From: an uncultured Gammaproteobacteria bacterium
GTDB taxonomy: Bacteria; Pseudomonadota; Gammaproteobacteria; Arenicellales; JAANXG01
Direction of reading: 5' to 3'
Assembly (NCBI GenBank): GCA_947258975.1
Contig: CAMYKK010000018.1
Coordinates: 46,115-110,114 of the forward strand
DNA: 64,000 bases
Of this stretch, positions 55,326 through 64,000 are shown piece by piece. The first letter of the stretch is position 1; every line of letters starts with the position of its first letter. The position numbers and the translations under genes are program-made. Under the pieces are notes generated by a model. The model made no database searches, was not told the DNA's origin, and worked only from the letters and a program-made list of their open reading frames with translations.

Positions 55326-58112
55326 TCAGTGCAGCTCCCGAATCTCTTCCAACTGCGCCTGCAGTTTGTCGATAGCGAGGTTGATTTCCGTGACCCGCTG
55401 CCGTTCTTTGTCCACCACTTGTCTGGGGGCTTTGCCGACGAAGCGAGGGTTCTCTAGCTTTCCATTCGCGCGCAGCAGGTCCTTGCGGTACTTCCCCAAC
55501 TCCCTGGTTAGCCTTTCCACTTCGGTGTGTTTATCGATCACTTCACCCAGCGGCACCAGCACCTTCATTCGACCGACAAGTGACATTGCGGATCTGGGAA
55601 CCATCTGTCCGGCGCTGATCTTGTCAACACTTTGGAAGCGACCGAGTTGTAGCAGATAGTCCCGGTTTCTATCCAGGTAATTCCAATCCTGATCGTGGTC
55701 GCCCTGCAACAGCACCGGGAGTTTTTTGCCGGGTTCGATGTTTCTGTCGCCGCGGATATTGCGCACGCCGGAAATAACGCCCTGGACCCAAAGCATTTCC
55801 TGGAGCGCCGGGTGGTCAATTTTTTTAGGGTCACTACTGGGATATGGCTGGGTCATGATCGTCGCGCCGTGTTCACCGGCCAATGGCGCCACTTGTTGCC
55901 AAATTTCTTCGGTAATAAACGGCATGATCGGATGTAACAGGCGTAGCGTGGCCTCTAGTACCCGCACCAGGCTGCGGCGAGTTGCGCGGTGCGTAGCGTT
56001 GGAAACTCGATCCGAATTCAGTACAACTTTGGAAAGCTCCAGATACCAACTGCAGAACTCGTCCCAAACGAAGCTGTATAGGGTGGTGGCCATATTGTCG
56101 AGCCGGTAGTCCCTCACCGCCTGTTCGACCTGCTCTTCCACCAGTTGTAGACGGGAGACAATCCATCGGTCGGGCAGGCTGCATTCCAGTTCACCGCCAC
56201 GTTGGCCGCAATCTTGACCTTCCGTGTTCATTAACACATATCTGGCTGCGTTCCAGAGCTTATTGCAGAAGTTCCGATAGCCCTCGATACGACCCAAGTC
56301 GAAGTTGATGTTACGGCCGGTGGACGCGAGCGACGCGAAGGTATATCGCAACGCGTCGGTACCAAATGGTTCGATGCCTTTGGGGTATTCCAGGCGCGTC
56401 GTTTTCTCGATTTGCGGCGCCATTTTCGGTTGCATCAGTCCCGTGGTGCGTTTCTTTATCAGGTCATCGAGTTCTATTCCGTCCACCAAGTCCAGTGGAT
56501 CGAGGATATTGCCTTTGGACTTGGACATCTTTTGACCGTGGCCATCGCGAACCAAACCGTGGACATAGACCTCGCGAAACGGGACATCGTCCATAAATTT
56601 GAGTCCCATCATGATCATTCGCGCGACCCAAAAAAAGATGATATCGAACCCGGTGACCAGTACGTTGGTGGGATAGAAGGTTTGCAGTTCCGGAGTCTTA
56701 TCCGGCCAGCCGAGGGTGGAAAAAGGCCACAATGCGGAGGAGAACCAAGTGTCCAACACATCCGGGTCCTGGTTCAGCGCCACATCGGGGCCCGCGATGG
56801 CGCGGGCCTGCTCGTATGCCTGCGCTTCCGATCGTGCCACGTACACCCGGCCTTCGGCGTCGTACCAGGCTGGGATCCGGTGCCCCCACCACAGTTGCCG
56901 GGAGATGCACCAATCCTGAATGTTGTGCATCCATTCGAAATAGGTCTTGCTCCAGTTTTCCGGGACAAACTTGATGCGGCCGTCTTCCACCGCTTGGATC
57001 GCGGGTTCCGCCAGAGTCCGGGTTTTCACATACCACTGATCGGTGAGGTACGGCTCGATCACCGCGTGGGAACGATCGCCGCGGGGGATAACCAATTTAT
57101 GCGGCCGTACGCTATCGACTAGTCCTTGTGATTCAAGATCCTTCACGATCTGATCACGTGCCTCGTAGCGATCCATCCCATGGTAAGGCGAATCGGGTAG
57201 ATTAATCGCCGCGTCGGCAGTGAATATATTGATGAGCGGAAGGTCGTGGCGAAGTCCGATTTCGTAATCGTTGAAGTCGTGAGCGGGGGTGATCTTCACG
57301 CAGCCGGAACCGAACTCCGGATCCACATAGGCGTCGGCGATCACTGGGATGTGCCGGCCGGTCAACGGCAGCTCGACCTGTTGACCTATAAGATCCTGAT
57401 AGCGCTTATCGTCGGGGTGCACGGCAACCGCTGTGTCACCCAACATCGTTTCCGGTCGCGTTGTCGCTACGGTGAGGTAACGGCCGGGATCGTCTGTGAA
57501 TGGATAACGAAGGTGCCACAGCTTACCGTCCTGTTCGTCTGCGATGACTTCGAGGTCCGAGATTGCGGTATGCAGCACCGGATCCCAATTTACCAGCCGT
57601 TTACCACGATAGATCAAACCCTCCTCGAATAAACGGATGAATACCTCTTCAACCGCCGCGGACAAGCCCTCATCCATGGTGAATCGTTCGCGGTTCCAGT
57701 CCAACGATGCCCCCATGCGCCGCAATTGTTGGGTGATTGTGCCGCCGGATTGATGTTTCCACTCCCAGACTCGCGCGACGAATGCTTCGCGTCCAAGCGC
57801 CAATCTCGTGAGGCCTTCGCTCTCCAGTTGCCGCTCGACCACCATCTGCGTGGCAATGCCGGCGTGATCGGCGCCCGCCTGCCAGAGCGTGCGGTGTCCA
57901 CGCATGCGATGAAACCGGATCAACGTATCCATGATCGTATCTTGAAACGCGTGACCCATATGTAAACTGCCGGTCACGTTCGGTGGCGGAATCATGATGC
58001 AATAACCTGGGCCGTCCCCTGACGGTGCAAACCAGCCGTCTTGCTCCCAGCGCGCGTAGATCTGGGCCTCGATGGCGCTTGGATCGTATGTTTTATTGAG
58101 TTGCGAGGTCAT
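55326..58112 (-). CDS. valS: Valyl-tRNA synthetase
   Basis: A 928-residue class I synthetase. HIGH-type motif [16 protein letters not shown] at about 40-60, the KMSKSKGN motif near 540, the editing domain with WVVT-type sequences ([22 protein letters not shown]), and a C-terminal coiled coil. The ATG at 58112 gives the standard beginning ([20 protein letters not shown]). Its order with holC and pepA is the usual gammaproteobacterial one. Confidence 0.98.
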   Translation of the reverse strand: MTSQLNKTYDPSAIEAQIYARWEQDGWFAPSGDGPGYCIMIPPPNVTGSLHMGHAFQDTIMDTLIRFHRMRGHRTLWQAGADHAGIATQMVVERQLESEGLTRLALGREAFVARVWEWKHQSGGTITQQLRRMGASLDWNRERFTMDEGLSAAVEEVFIRLFEEGLIYRGKRLVNWDPVLHTAISDLEVIADEQDGKLWHLRYPFTDDPGRYLTVATTRPETMLGDTAVAVHPDDKRYQDLIGQQVELPLTGRHIPVIADAYVDPEFGSGCVKITPAHDFNDYEIGLRHDLPLINIFTADAAINLPDSPYHGMDRYEARDQIVKDLESQGLVDSVRPHKLVIPRGDRSHAVIEPYLTDQWYVKTRTLAEPAIQAVEDGRIKFVPENWSKTYFEWMHNIQDWCISRQLWWGHRIPAWYDAEGRVYVARSEAQAYEQARAIAGPDVALNQDPDVLDTWFSSALWPFSTLGWPDKTPELQTFYPTNVLVTGFDIIFFWVARMIMMGLKFMDDVPFREVYVHGLVRDGHGQKMSKSKGNILDPLDLVDGIELDDLIKKRTTGLMQPKMAPQIEKTTRLEYPKGIEPFGTDALRYTFASLASTGRNINFDLGRIEGYRNFCNKLWNAARYVLMNTEGQDCGQRGGELECSLPDRWIVSRLQLVEEQVEQAVRDYRLDNMATTLYSFVWDEFCSWYLELSKVVLNSDRVSNATHRATRRSLVRVLEATLRLLHPIMPFITEEIWQQVAPLAGEHGATIMTQPYPSSDPKKIDHPALQEMLWVQGVISGVRNIRGDRNIEPGKKLPVLLQGDHDQDWNYLDRNRDYLLQLGRFQSVDKISAGQMVPRSAMSLVGRMKVLVPLGEVIDKHTEVERLTRELGKYRKDLLRANGKLENPRFVGKAPRQVVDKERQRVTEINLAIDKLQAQLEEIRELH

Positions 58113-58244
58113 AAAGCGCTGTATCCCTGACGGGGGTCAATCCCGGAGTGGTCGACATAAGCGGGTGAATTATACGCGAGGCCGGGGCGTAGGTTTAGCG
58201 ATTGAGGCGCGGAAGCGTCGGCCTCAATCCTCGGAAACGGTCCG

Positions 58245-58775
58245 TCATTTCTTGGTGGGTGGGGAAAAACGTTTGAGTAGAATTTCCTGAGTTCGGGTCG
58301 ACCAATCCTCCAAGGACGCCGACACTGCGTCCTGCAGATCCTGTGCCAGTTCAGGGTCCAGGGGTTGGCCATTGGTGTCGAGGCTATTTTCGACGGTGTG
58401 AACAAGTGTCTGTGCTATCGTCCGCTGCGCCGAATCGATTGACGAGGACGGGGTCGCAAAGGTCGTCGCTGTCGGTGTGACGCGTGGTATCGGCATGTAC
58501 ACCACATTCGTCAACAGCGGTACCTCGTCGTCAAAAGTGTTGTCCGGCATTTGATTCTCCGCCGTTACATCGGAGCCTTGCGGGGTTGCAGGCCCGTCCT
58601 CGCGGGCCTGATGATTCTCATCGCCGGCCTCCGGGAGCGCGCAGGCGGTGGATTGCTGAACGCTGTCGGCGGGCACTGGTTCGGGCGTTTCGGCAATGAG
58701 ATCCTCGAGAGAGCGCAGCGTTTCGGTGAGGACCGTCTGATCCGCGTCCGGTTGTTTCTTGCGGCGAAAGAACAT
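58245..58775 (-). CDS. Hypothetical protein between holC and valS
   Basis: A 176-residue polar protein. ATG at 58775 is 4 bp from the holC stop and gives a basic start (FFRRKKQPDADQ). The middle is acidic and low-complexity (PEPVPADSVQQ, NHQAREDGPATPQGS), and the end is a helix with DLQDAVSASLEDWSTRTQEILLKRF. I know of no function. Many relatives have an uncharacterised gene in this position. The absence of membrane segments and the linker-like middle suggest an adaptor. Confidence 0.6.
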   Translation of the reverse strand: MFFRRKKQPDADQTVLTETLRSLEDLIAETPEPVPADSVQQSTACALPEAGDENHQAREDGPATPQGSDVTAENQMPDNTFDDEVPLLTNVVYMPIPRVTPTATTFATPSSSIDSAQRTIAQTLVHTVENSLDTNGQPLDPELAQDLQDAVSASLEDWSTRTQEILLKRFSPPTKK

Positions 58776-58779
58776 GGCG

Positions 58780-59229
58780 TTACACGGAAACCTGATGGGT
58801 CTGTAGTTCGAAACCCCGCTCACGATAGGTCCGGAATCGTTTCCGGGCTGACTGCTTGTCCTGGGGGTTGTTATCCACTAATTCTGCCACCCGGTCGAAG
58901 CGATCTGCATACACGGGTACGCTCTCCAACAACGAGATCAATACATCCGCTGACAGCGTGTTCGGCGGCGGCTCATGACCGATTGTAATCGGTGCCTGTG
59001 GTTCATCGCCATGGGATTCGGCGTACCCGGAATGTCTTAGATGCGGCAGGAAGCTGCTTTCGTCAAAGGTCCACATCAATTCATCCAGAAGCTGCGCCTG
59101 ATTCTCGCTGGCTACGTGAATATACACCGACTTACCCAGAGTATAGATCTTGTGTCCCAAACGGCACGTGAATCGCATTTTGCCGTCGGCCACGTTGTTG
59201 GTAAGCACATAAAAATCAACCCGGGACAT
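58780..59229 (-). CDS. holC: DNA polymerase III subunit chi
   Basis: A 149-residue clamp-loader accessory subunit that links the polymerase to single-stranded-DNA-binding protein. The start SRVDFYVL and CRLGHKIYTLGKSVYIH match the family; FLPH and a late VPVYADRFDRVAELVDNN complete it. ATG at 59229, 18 bp after pepA. Confidence 0.92.
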   Translation of the reverse strand: MSRVDFYVLTNNVADGKMRFTCRLGHKIYTLGKSVYIHVASENQAQLLDELMWTFDESSFLPHLRHSGYAESHGDEPQAPITIGHEPPPNTLSADVLISLLESVPVYADRFDRVAELVDNNPQDKQSARKRFRTYRERGFELQTHQVSV

Positions 59230-59247
59230 GACATGTACGTGCCGGCG

Positions 59248-60732
59248 TCAGGTGCAGCGATTGATCAAAAACTGTGTCAGTAGCGGAACCACGCGCCCGG
59301 TGGCGCCCTTTTGATCGCCTTCCTGCCATGCGGTCCCCGCGATGTCCAAATGCGCCCATTTGAATTGTTCGGTGAATCGCGAGAGAAAACACGCTGCGGT
59401 AATGGCGCCTGCATAGCGGCTACCAATATTAGCCATATCCGCGAAATTGCTTTTGAGCTGCGGTTGATATTCGTCCCACATGGGTAACGGCCAGGCACGA
59501 TCGAGGCTGTCTTCCCCCGCCTCCCAAATTTCCTCGATCAGGGCTTGATCATTCCCCATCAAACCGCTGGCGTGTTTACCCAGGGCGACGACACACGCGC
59601 CGGTGAGTGTGGCAATGTCGATGACGGCATCGGGTTTGAACCGCTGGGTATAGGTGAGTGCGTCGCAAAGTATCAAGCGGCCCTCGGCGTCAGTATTCAA
59701 GATTTCAATAGACTGTCCGGACATGCTTTTGACAATGTCGCCCGGTTTGTTGGCATTGCCGTCGGGGAGATTCTCGGAGCTGGGTATCACGCCGACGACG
59801 TTGATGGGCAACTTCATCTCCGCTGCCGCCAACAGCGCGCCAACAACGCTCGCCCCGCCACACATGTCATATTTCATTTCGTCCATTTTTTCCGCCGGCT
59901 TCAACGAAATACCACCAGCGTCGAAGGTCAGGCCCTTGCCGACGAGCGCCACGGGCGCTGCATTCTTGTGTCCGCCCGCGTAACGAATAACGATCAACTT
60001 CGCCGGTTGCCGACTGCCTCTGGAAACGGAGAGCAGGGCGCCCATGCCGAGCTTTTCCATCCGCTCTTCATTGAGCACGGTAATTCTCAACGGGTGGGAC
60101 TTGCCTAGTGACTTGACCTGGTCAGCGAGATAGCTTGGGGTGCAGATGTTGCCCGGCAGATTGGCAAGATCTTTGGCAAACTTCTTACCCATACCGATCG
60201 CGCCACCGTGCTTTACACCGATCTTCAAGTCCGGCATCTGATTACGCCGGTGAATGAAAAAGTCCAGTTTCGTCAACCGGCTCTTGGCGTTGGATTTGGT
60301 TTTCAGTTGATCGAAGCGATAGACCGCATCGCTGGCCGCCTCTACCGCATGCCTCACTCTGAGGCTCATATCGGCCTCAGGGACCTCAATGTCGTGCAGA
60401 CAGAATACGCCGTTTCGGCAGTCAATCTTGTTCAACCGCATAGCGGCCGTATAGCATACCTTCCGATAGGTGGTCAGTTTCATGTCTTCGGCTTTTCCCA
60501 ACCCGACAATCAAGAGCCGCTCACAGGCCATGCCGGGGACATCACGAAGCATCACGTTCTGTGATTCCTCGCCGGTTACGTCGCCCTTTTCCATCAGCGA
60601 TGCAATGGCGCCGCCGGTAAGGCGGTCCACCTCACGCGCAACGCCGGTGAGTTTCTCCCCCTGGTGCAATCCCACCACCAGACATTCCGTGGTTTGGTCT
60701 CGAATTCCACCCAATCTAGCTGCAAATTTCAC
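59248..60732 (-). CDS. pepA: Leucyl aminopeptidase (PepA)
   Basis: A 494-residue M17 metallopeptidase. The open frame starts at TTG 60744, but GTG at 60732 with GGAG upstream gives the family beginning (KFAARLGGIRDQTTE). The di-metal site is built by VGKGLTFDAGGISLKP (Lys, Asp) and NTDAEGRLILCDALTY (Asp, Glu, Arg). In E. coli PepA also binds DNA and regulates carAB and pyrimidine genes; whether it does here is unknown. Confidence 0.95.
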   Translation of the reverse strand: MKFAARLGGIRDQTTECLVVGLHQGEKLTGVAREVDRLTGGAIASLMEKGDVTGEESQNVMLRDVPGMACERLLIVGLGKAEDMKLTTYRKVCYTAAMRLNKIDCRNGVFCLHDIEVPEADMSLRVRHAVEAASDAVYRFDQLKTKSNAKSRLTKLDFFIHRRNQMPDLKIGVKHGGAIGMGKKFAKDLANLPGNICTPSYLADQVKSLGKSHPLRITVLNEERMEKLGMGALLSVSRGSRQPAKLIVIRYAGGHKNAAPVALVGKGLTFDAGGISLKPAEKMDEMKYDMCGGASVVGALLAAAEMKLPINVVGVIPSSENLPDGNANKPGDIVKSMSGQSIEILNTDAEGRLILCDALTYTQRFKPDAVIDIATLTGACVVALGKHASGLMGNDQALIEEIWEAGEDSLDRAWPLPMWDEYQPQLKSNFADMANIGSRYAGAITAACFLSRFTEQFKWAHLDIAGTAWQEGDQKGATGRVVPLLTQFLINRCT

Positions 60733-60876
60733 GTGTATCTCCAATCCAATTGTGTTAAACGATTAACCATTTTACGCTTTCACGACGCCAATCAACGGGA
60801 GCCGCCATTGTACCCGGATGTCGATAGCCAAGTATTCCCCCCGGGATTGATCAGTCATTAATTCTGCGATTGCGCT

Positions 60877-61983
60877 ATGGGATTGATTATTAATCGAGCA
60901 CTGGTTCGGGAAGTGCTCCATACCAGTGTTGCGGTGACCTTAGTTATGCTGACCATTTTTTTGGTGGTGCGGATACTGGGTTTTCTGCACCAGGCGGCGG
61001 AGGGCGATATTCCAGTTGAGAGCGTGCTGATCCTGGTGGCGTTAAAGTTGGTCGGGTATCTGGATGTGATTCTGCCGTTGATGTTGTACATCGCCATTTT
61101 GATGGTTTTGGGGCGCTGGCATCGTGACAACGAAATGACGGTGCTGTCTGCTTGCGGCGTGGGGTTGGCTAATTTTCTCAAGCCGTTATCGTTTCTGGTT
61201 TTTTTAGTTGCCGGAGTGGTGGCGATATTTTCGTTTTATTTGACGCCCCTGTCGTTGACTGCCGGGTGGAGCTTGGAGATGGAGTACCGCAATCGCAGCG
61301 AGATATCCGGCGTCGTCCCGGGTGTATTCATGGAGACCCGTAAAGGAAAAGGTGTTTATTTTGTAGAACGTTTCGACAAGGAGGCGGATCGTTATGAGAA
61401 CGTATTCGTCTATAAATCGTCTTTTGGCAGGGAAGGGGTCGTCGTTGCCCAATATGCATACCAACGCATGGATGACCTGACCGGCGATCATTTCTTGGTG
61501 TTGAAAAACGGCACACGTTATGAGGGAAACCCCGGCGAGCCGGATTATCGTGTATTGGATTACGAAAGTTACGCGTTGCGGATTGAACCGCGCAATCAAA
61601 TTCCTGCCATGGCACCGGTAAAGGCCCGCCCGACGCCGGAGATTCTCAGATCAGATCATCCGCAGCTGGTGGGGGAATGGCACTGGCGTATTGCCAAGGT
61701 TCTGATGGTTCCCATTTTGGGTTTGTTCGCGTTGGGCTTTAGTTACGCCGGTCCTCGATCGGGCCGCGTACTCAACACCCTGCTGGCGTTCTTGATCTAT
61801 TTTATTTATACCAACTTGTTGGGATTTAGCGTCGCATTGCTAAAAAAAGGCCGTCTGGACCCCAACACGGGATTGTGGTGGATACACGGAGTGTTCCTGC
61901 TCTTGGCGCTGTTTTTGTTCTATCGGCGCGCCCAGAATCTGTCCTTGCTACCACATCTGCGCTTTCGGCTCCGGACCGGATGA
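60877..61983 (+). CDS. lptF: LPS export permease LptF
   Basis: A 368-residue inner-membrane protein of the LptB2FGC exporter that moves lipopolysaccharide to the outer membrane. Helices near 10-35, 45-80, 95-125 at the N-terminus and about 280-365 at the C-terminus enclose a periplasmic beta-jellyroll (about 140-260). The signatures LSACGVGLANFLKP and YFVERFD are standard. Divergent from pepA, as in many Gammaproteobacteria. The stop overlaps lptG (ATGA). Confidence 0.94.
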   Translation: MGLIINRALVREVLHTSVAVTLVMLTIFLVVRILGFLHQAAEGDIPVESVLILVALKLVGYLDVILPLMLYIAILMVLGRWHRDNEMTVLSACGVGLANFLKPLSFLVFLVAGVVAIFSFYLTPLSLTAGWSLEMEYRNRSEISGVVPGVFMETRKGKGVYFVERFDKEADRYENVFVYKSSFGREGVVVAQYAYQRMDDLTGDHFLVLKNGTRYEGNPGEPDYRVLDYESYALRIEPRNQIPAMAPVKARPTPEILRSDHPQLVGEWHWRIAKVLMVPILGLFALGFSYAGPRSGRVLNTLLAFLIYFIYTNLLGFSVALLKKGRLDPNTGLWWIHGVFLLLALFLFYRRAQNLSLLPHLRFRLRTG

Positions 61984-63044
61984 GAATCATCGATCTGCAT
62001 ATCGCCAAGACTATTCTGCATTACACGCTAATTGTGTTCGCTGTCCTGTTGGGACTGTTTACGTTTATAACATTTGTGGACCAGTTAAGTGATATGGGAA
62101 CCGGCCGGTTCGGCTTATGGGAGGCATTTCGTTACGTGGTGTTGTCATCGCCCAAAACCATATACGAAACCTTTCCAATGGCTGCGTTGCTGGGCTCCAT
62201 GCTGGGGCTCTCCTCACTGGCTGTAGATTCAGAGCTGCTGGTTTTGCGTGCGGCGGGTGTTTCTGTCAATCGATTAATTCTCTCGGTGCTCAAGTTTGGC
62301 GCCGTACTGGTTTCGGTTGCCATCGTAATCGGCGAAGTCGTCACGCCGATTACGGAGACCGCGGCCCAGCGTGGTCGGGCCGAGGCGCTGCAACAGAATA
62401 TAAAGCAACAGACGAACTACGGTCTGTGGATGAGGGACAGCAAGACCTATGTCAACGTCGGCGAGGTGTTGCCGGACCTGTCATTGTTGAAGGTGCGCCT
62501 GTTCGAGTTCGATGATGAAAGTCGATTACGTTCTCTGGTTTATGCAGACAGTGGAGATTATGAGAAGGATCGTTGGCAGCTGAAGGGAATCAAGCAGACT
62601 TTTATCAACCAGGAGAGCGCCGCGTCAACCACCGCTACGGCGGCATATTGGAACACCAAGGTGACGCCGCAAATTCTATCGGTTTTCTTGATCAAACCGG
62701 ATCAATTGTCGGCCTGGCAATTATGGCGATATATTAGTCATCTCGATGACAACAATCAGGATACCAGCGCATACAGACTCGCATTCTGGAACAAGATCGT
62801 TACGCCCTTCGCCACCGCGGTCATGGTCATCCTTGCTATTCCATTCGTGTTCCGTCAGATACGAAGCGGTGGCCTGGGGCGTAGCCTGTTCATCGGGATC
62901 ATGCTTGGCCTTGGATTTTTCGTGGCCGACAAAGGATTCGGGTATGTCGTGCTGGTTTACGATATTTATCCATTGTTGGGGGCACTGATTCCGACATTGG
63001 TCTTTCTTGGGGTCGCCCTGTTGATGCTGCGCCGGGTGTACTGA
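61980..63044 (+). CDS. lptG: LPS export permease LptG
   Basis: A 354-residue partner of LptF with the same fold. The ATG at 61980 overlaps the LptF stop; the frame itself is open further upstream. Motifs: YTLIVFAVLLGLFTFITFVDQLSDMG, KTIYETFPMAALLGSMLGLSSLA, the jellyroll, and a C-terminal helical bundle with GLGFFVADKGFGYV. Together with LptF and LptB elsewhere it forms the motor of LPS export. Confidence 0.95.
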   Translation: MRIIDLHIAKTILHYTLIVFAVLLGLFTFITFVDQLSDMGTGRFGLWEAFRYVVLSSPKTIYETFPMAALLGSMLGLSSLAVDSELLVLRAAGVSVNRLILSVLKFGAVLVSVAIVIGEVVTPITETAAQRGRAEALQQNIKQQTNYGLWMRDSKTYVNVGEVLPDLSLLKVRLFEFDDESRLRSLVYADSGDYEKDRWQLKGIKQTFINQESAASTTATAAYWNTKVTPQILSVFLIKPDQLSAWQLWRYISHLDDNNQDTSAYRLAFWNKIVTPFATAVMVILAIPFVFRQIRSGGLGRSLFIGIMLGLGFFVADKGFGYVVLVYDIYPLLGALIPTLVFLGVALLMLRRVY

Positions 63045-63079
63045 CCGGATTGTGCGGGAAGAAGGGGGTTGGCATGCGG

Positions 63080-63532
63080 TCAAGCCAACTTTCTCGACCG
63101 CTTCGGCAGTTCGATCAACCGTGTCTTGGAAAGGCGATCGTGCCAGGCCATGCCGGCGGGATCGATAATTACCCATAAGAAACCCAACCCCAAAGCCGTC
63201 CACGATAACATCGCGCCCAGGAAGCGTAACGCTGCCCCGGACCAACATACTGCTTGGCCGTCATGCCGGATGACACGGATGCGCCAGGCACGCATGCCAA
63301 GGGTTTGGCCGCCGTGCACCCAGAACCAGCCGAAAAAGATGTAACAACACGCCAGCAGATAGGTTTGGATCAGCAGACGCATCCACCACAGTTTTTGTAT
63401 GGATTCCGGGACCAGGGGAAGCGGGGTGCCGGCAATCATGAGCACACCCGCCAATAGCAGGGTGTCGTAGGTGATCGCCGCCAGCCTGCGGGGCAGGCCG
63501 GGTATCGCTATGTCCTTACGATCGAGGGCCAT
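63080..63532 (-). CDS. RDD-family membrane protein
   Basis: A 150-residue protein with an R-x-x-A-x-x-D motif near the N-terminus (RRLAAITYDTLLLAGV), two to three helices, and the characteristic GQTLGMRAWRIRVIRHDGQA. RDD proteins are of uncertain role; a few were linked to ion transport. It converges with lptG. Confidence 0.8.
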   Translation of the reverse strand: MALDRKDIAIPGLPRRLAAITYDTLLLAGVLMIAGTPLPLVPESIQKLWWMRLLIQTYLLACCYIFFGWFWVHGGQTLGMRAWRIRVIRHDGQAVCWSGAALRFLGAMLSWTALGLGFLWVIIDPAGMAWHDRLSKTRLIELPKRSRKLA

Positions 63533-64000
63533 AGCCGGTCTAGGGCAGCGCGAGCGCGGAATGATGTCGACGGGATAGTGCCGCCCCGATTCGCGGTATG
63601 CAATACGGTGAATGATATCTGGCCATAATCAGGGCGATTCGCTCAGGGTTTCCGGGGCTGCATACGAATTGGGGCGAACCGCCTGGGCGCGAAGTATCAG
63701 GACAGGCATCCGCCGCTACCCGTAACCCGATTGTATCGCGACATGTTCTGTCCGACCGGCCGATCTCGCGCCGCGATCAATCCGAGTTGTGCACAGGGGC
63801 TGACAGATGTTGCAAAATTGTGAAGTTTAGCGACGATTTCCTGTAGAGGACTTTAATAAACCTGTTTAACTTATTGTATTATATAAAATATTCAGATCGC
63901 TTAATAATTAATCAATATAACAGAGGGTGAGGCCAGTCGCTCAACCTAGCCATACAACAAGAGGTTATCCACAAGATTATCCACAGAAACTGTGGATAAG
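63533..64000. other. AT-rich region with three DnaA boxes (probable oriC edge)
   Basis: No gene is present. Bases 63840-63935 are strikingly A/T-rich, typical of a duplex-unwinding element. Perfect TTATCCACA boxes follow at 63965-63973 and 63977-63985, and an inverted one at 63991-63999. A dnaA gene would be expected just past the window end. Whether this is oriC or the dnaA promoter region is not decidable here; the two often coincide. Confidence 0.7.

Noticed and set aside
56412-57122. A 236-codon plus-strand frame inside valS
   Set aside because: valS motifs (HIGH, KMSKS) fix the opposite strand; the frame is a shadow.

Overview
The window reads as a chromosomal segment of a gammaproteobacterium. 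The evidence is the gene content and order: tig-clpP-clpX-lon-hupB-ppiD, aat-bpt-infA, valS-holC-pepA facing lptF-lptG, plus rluD-pgeF, bamD and fabI. No transposase, phage or plasmid gene was seen. The species cannot be named from sequence alone; a secreted DsrE-family protein and a complete V/A-type ATPase operon recall sulfur-oxidising or other autotrophic lineages, which is inference.

Layout. 1-1.7 kb: a secreted DsrE-family protein (cut by the window edge), an anti-sigma factor with a DsrE-like C-terminal domain, and its ECF sigma factor; the gene and the sigma operon share an ECF-like promoter motif. 1.8-9.6 kb: infA, the two aminoacyl-tRNA-protein transferases, a FemAB/GNAT-like protein, nadE, bamD, rluD, pgeF. 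9.7-11.6 kb: three coupled membrane-protein genes resembling a MotA/ExbB-type ion-driven complex with unfamiliar partners. 11.7-18.7 kb: nadC, egtD, an acyl-CoA ligase-like gene with an acyltransferase, and clpB behind a near-perfect heat-shock promoter. 18.9-27.3 kb: V/A-type ATPase (C-I-K-F-E-A-B-D, with a divergent coiled-coil stalk-like gene). 27.3-34.8 kb: apbE, a methyltransferase-like gene, bactofilin, a sugar-nucleotide pyrophosphorylase, htpG, folD, and two gene-poor gaps.

34.9-36.0 kb is a tRNA cluster (Pro, Arg, His, Lys, Leu). The tRNA-Arg(UCU) gene is split inside its anticodon by a 353-nt group I intron. 36.1-45.7 kb is the protein-quality-control block tig, clpP, clpX, lon, hupB, tRNA-Val, tRNA-Asp, ppiD, then fabI. 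45.8-52.4 kb encodes a four-gene peptide-type ABC importer with a membrane-anchored binding protein. 52.4-63.5 kb holds two rRNA methyltransferases, a lipid-methyltransferase-like gene, a GST, valS, holC, pepA, lptF, lptG and an RDD-family protein. The last ~170 bases are AT-rich and end with three perfect DnaA boxes, so the window probably stops at or just before oriC/dnaA.

Themes: heat-shock control of clpB, htpG and lon by promoters with identical 15-bp spacers, two of which contain the stop codon of the upstream gene; a small interspersed repeat present in at least three copies; and three candidates for under-described systems (the DsrE-type sigma/anti-sigma module, the motor-like triad, and the bacterial V/A-ATPase with a divergent stalk gene).
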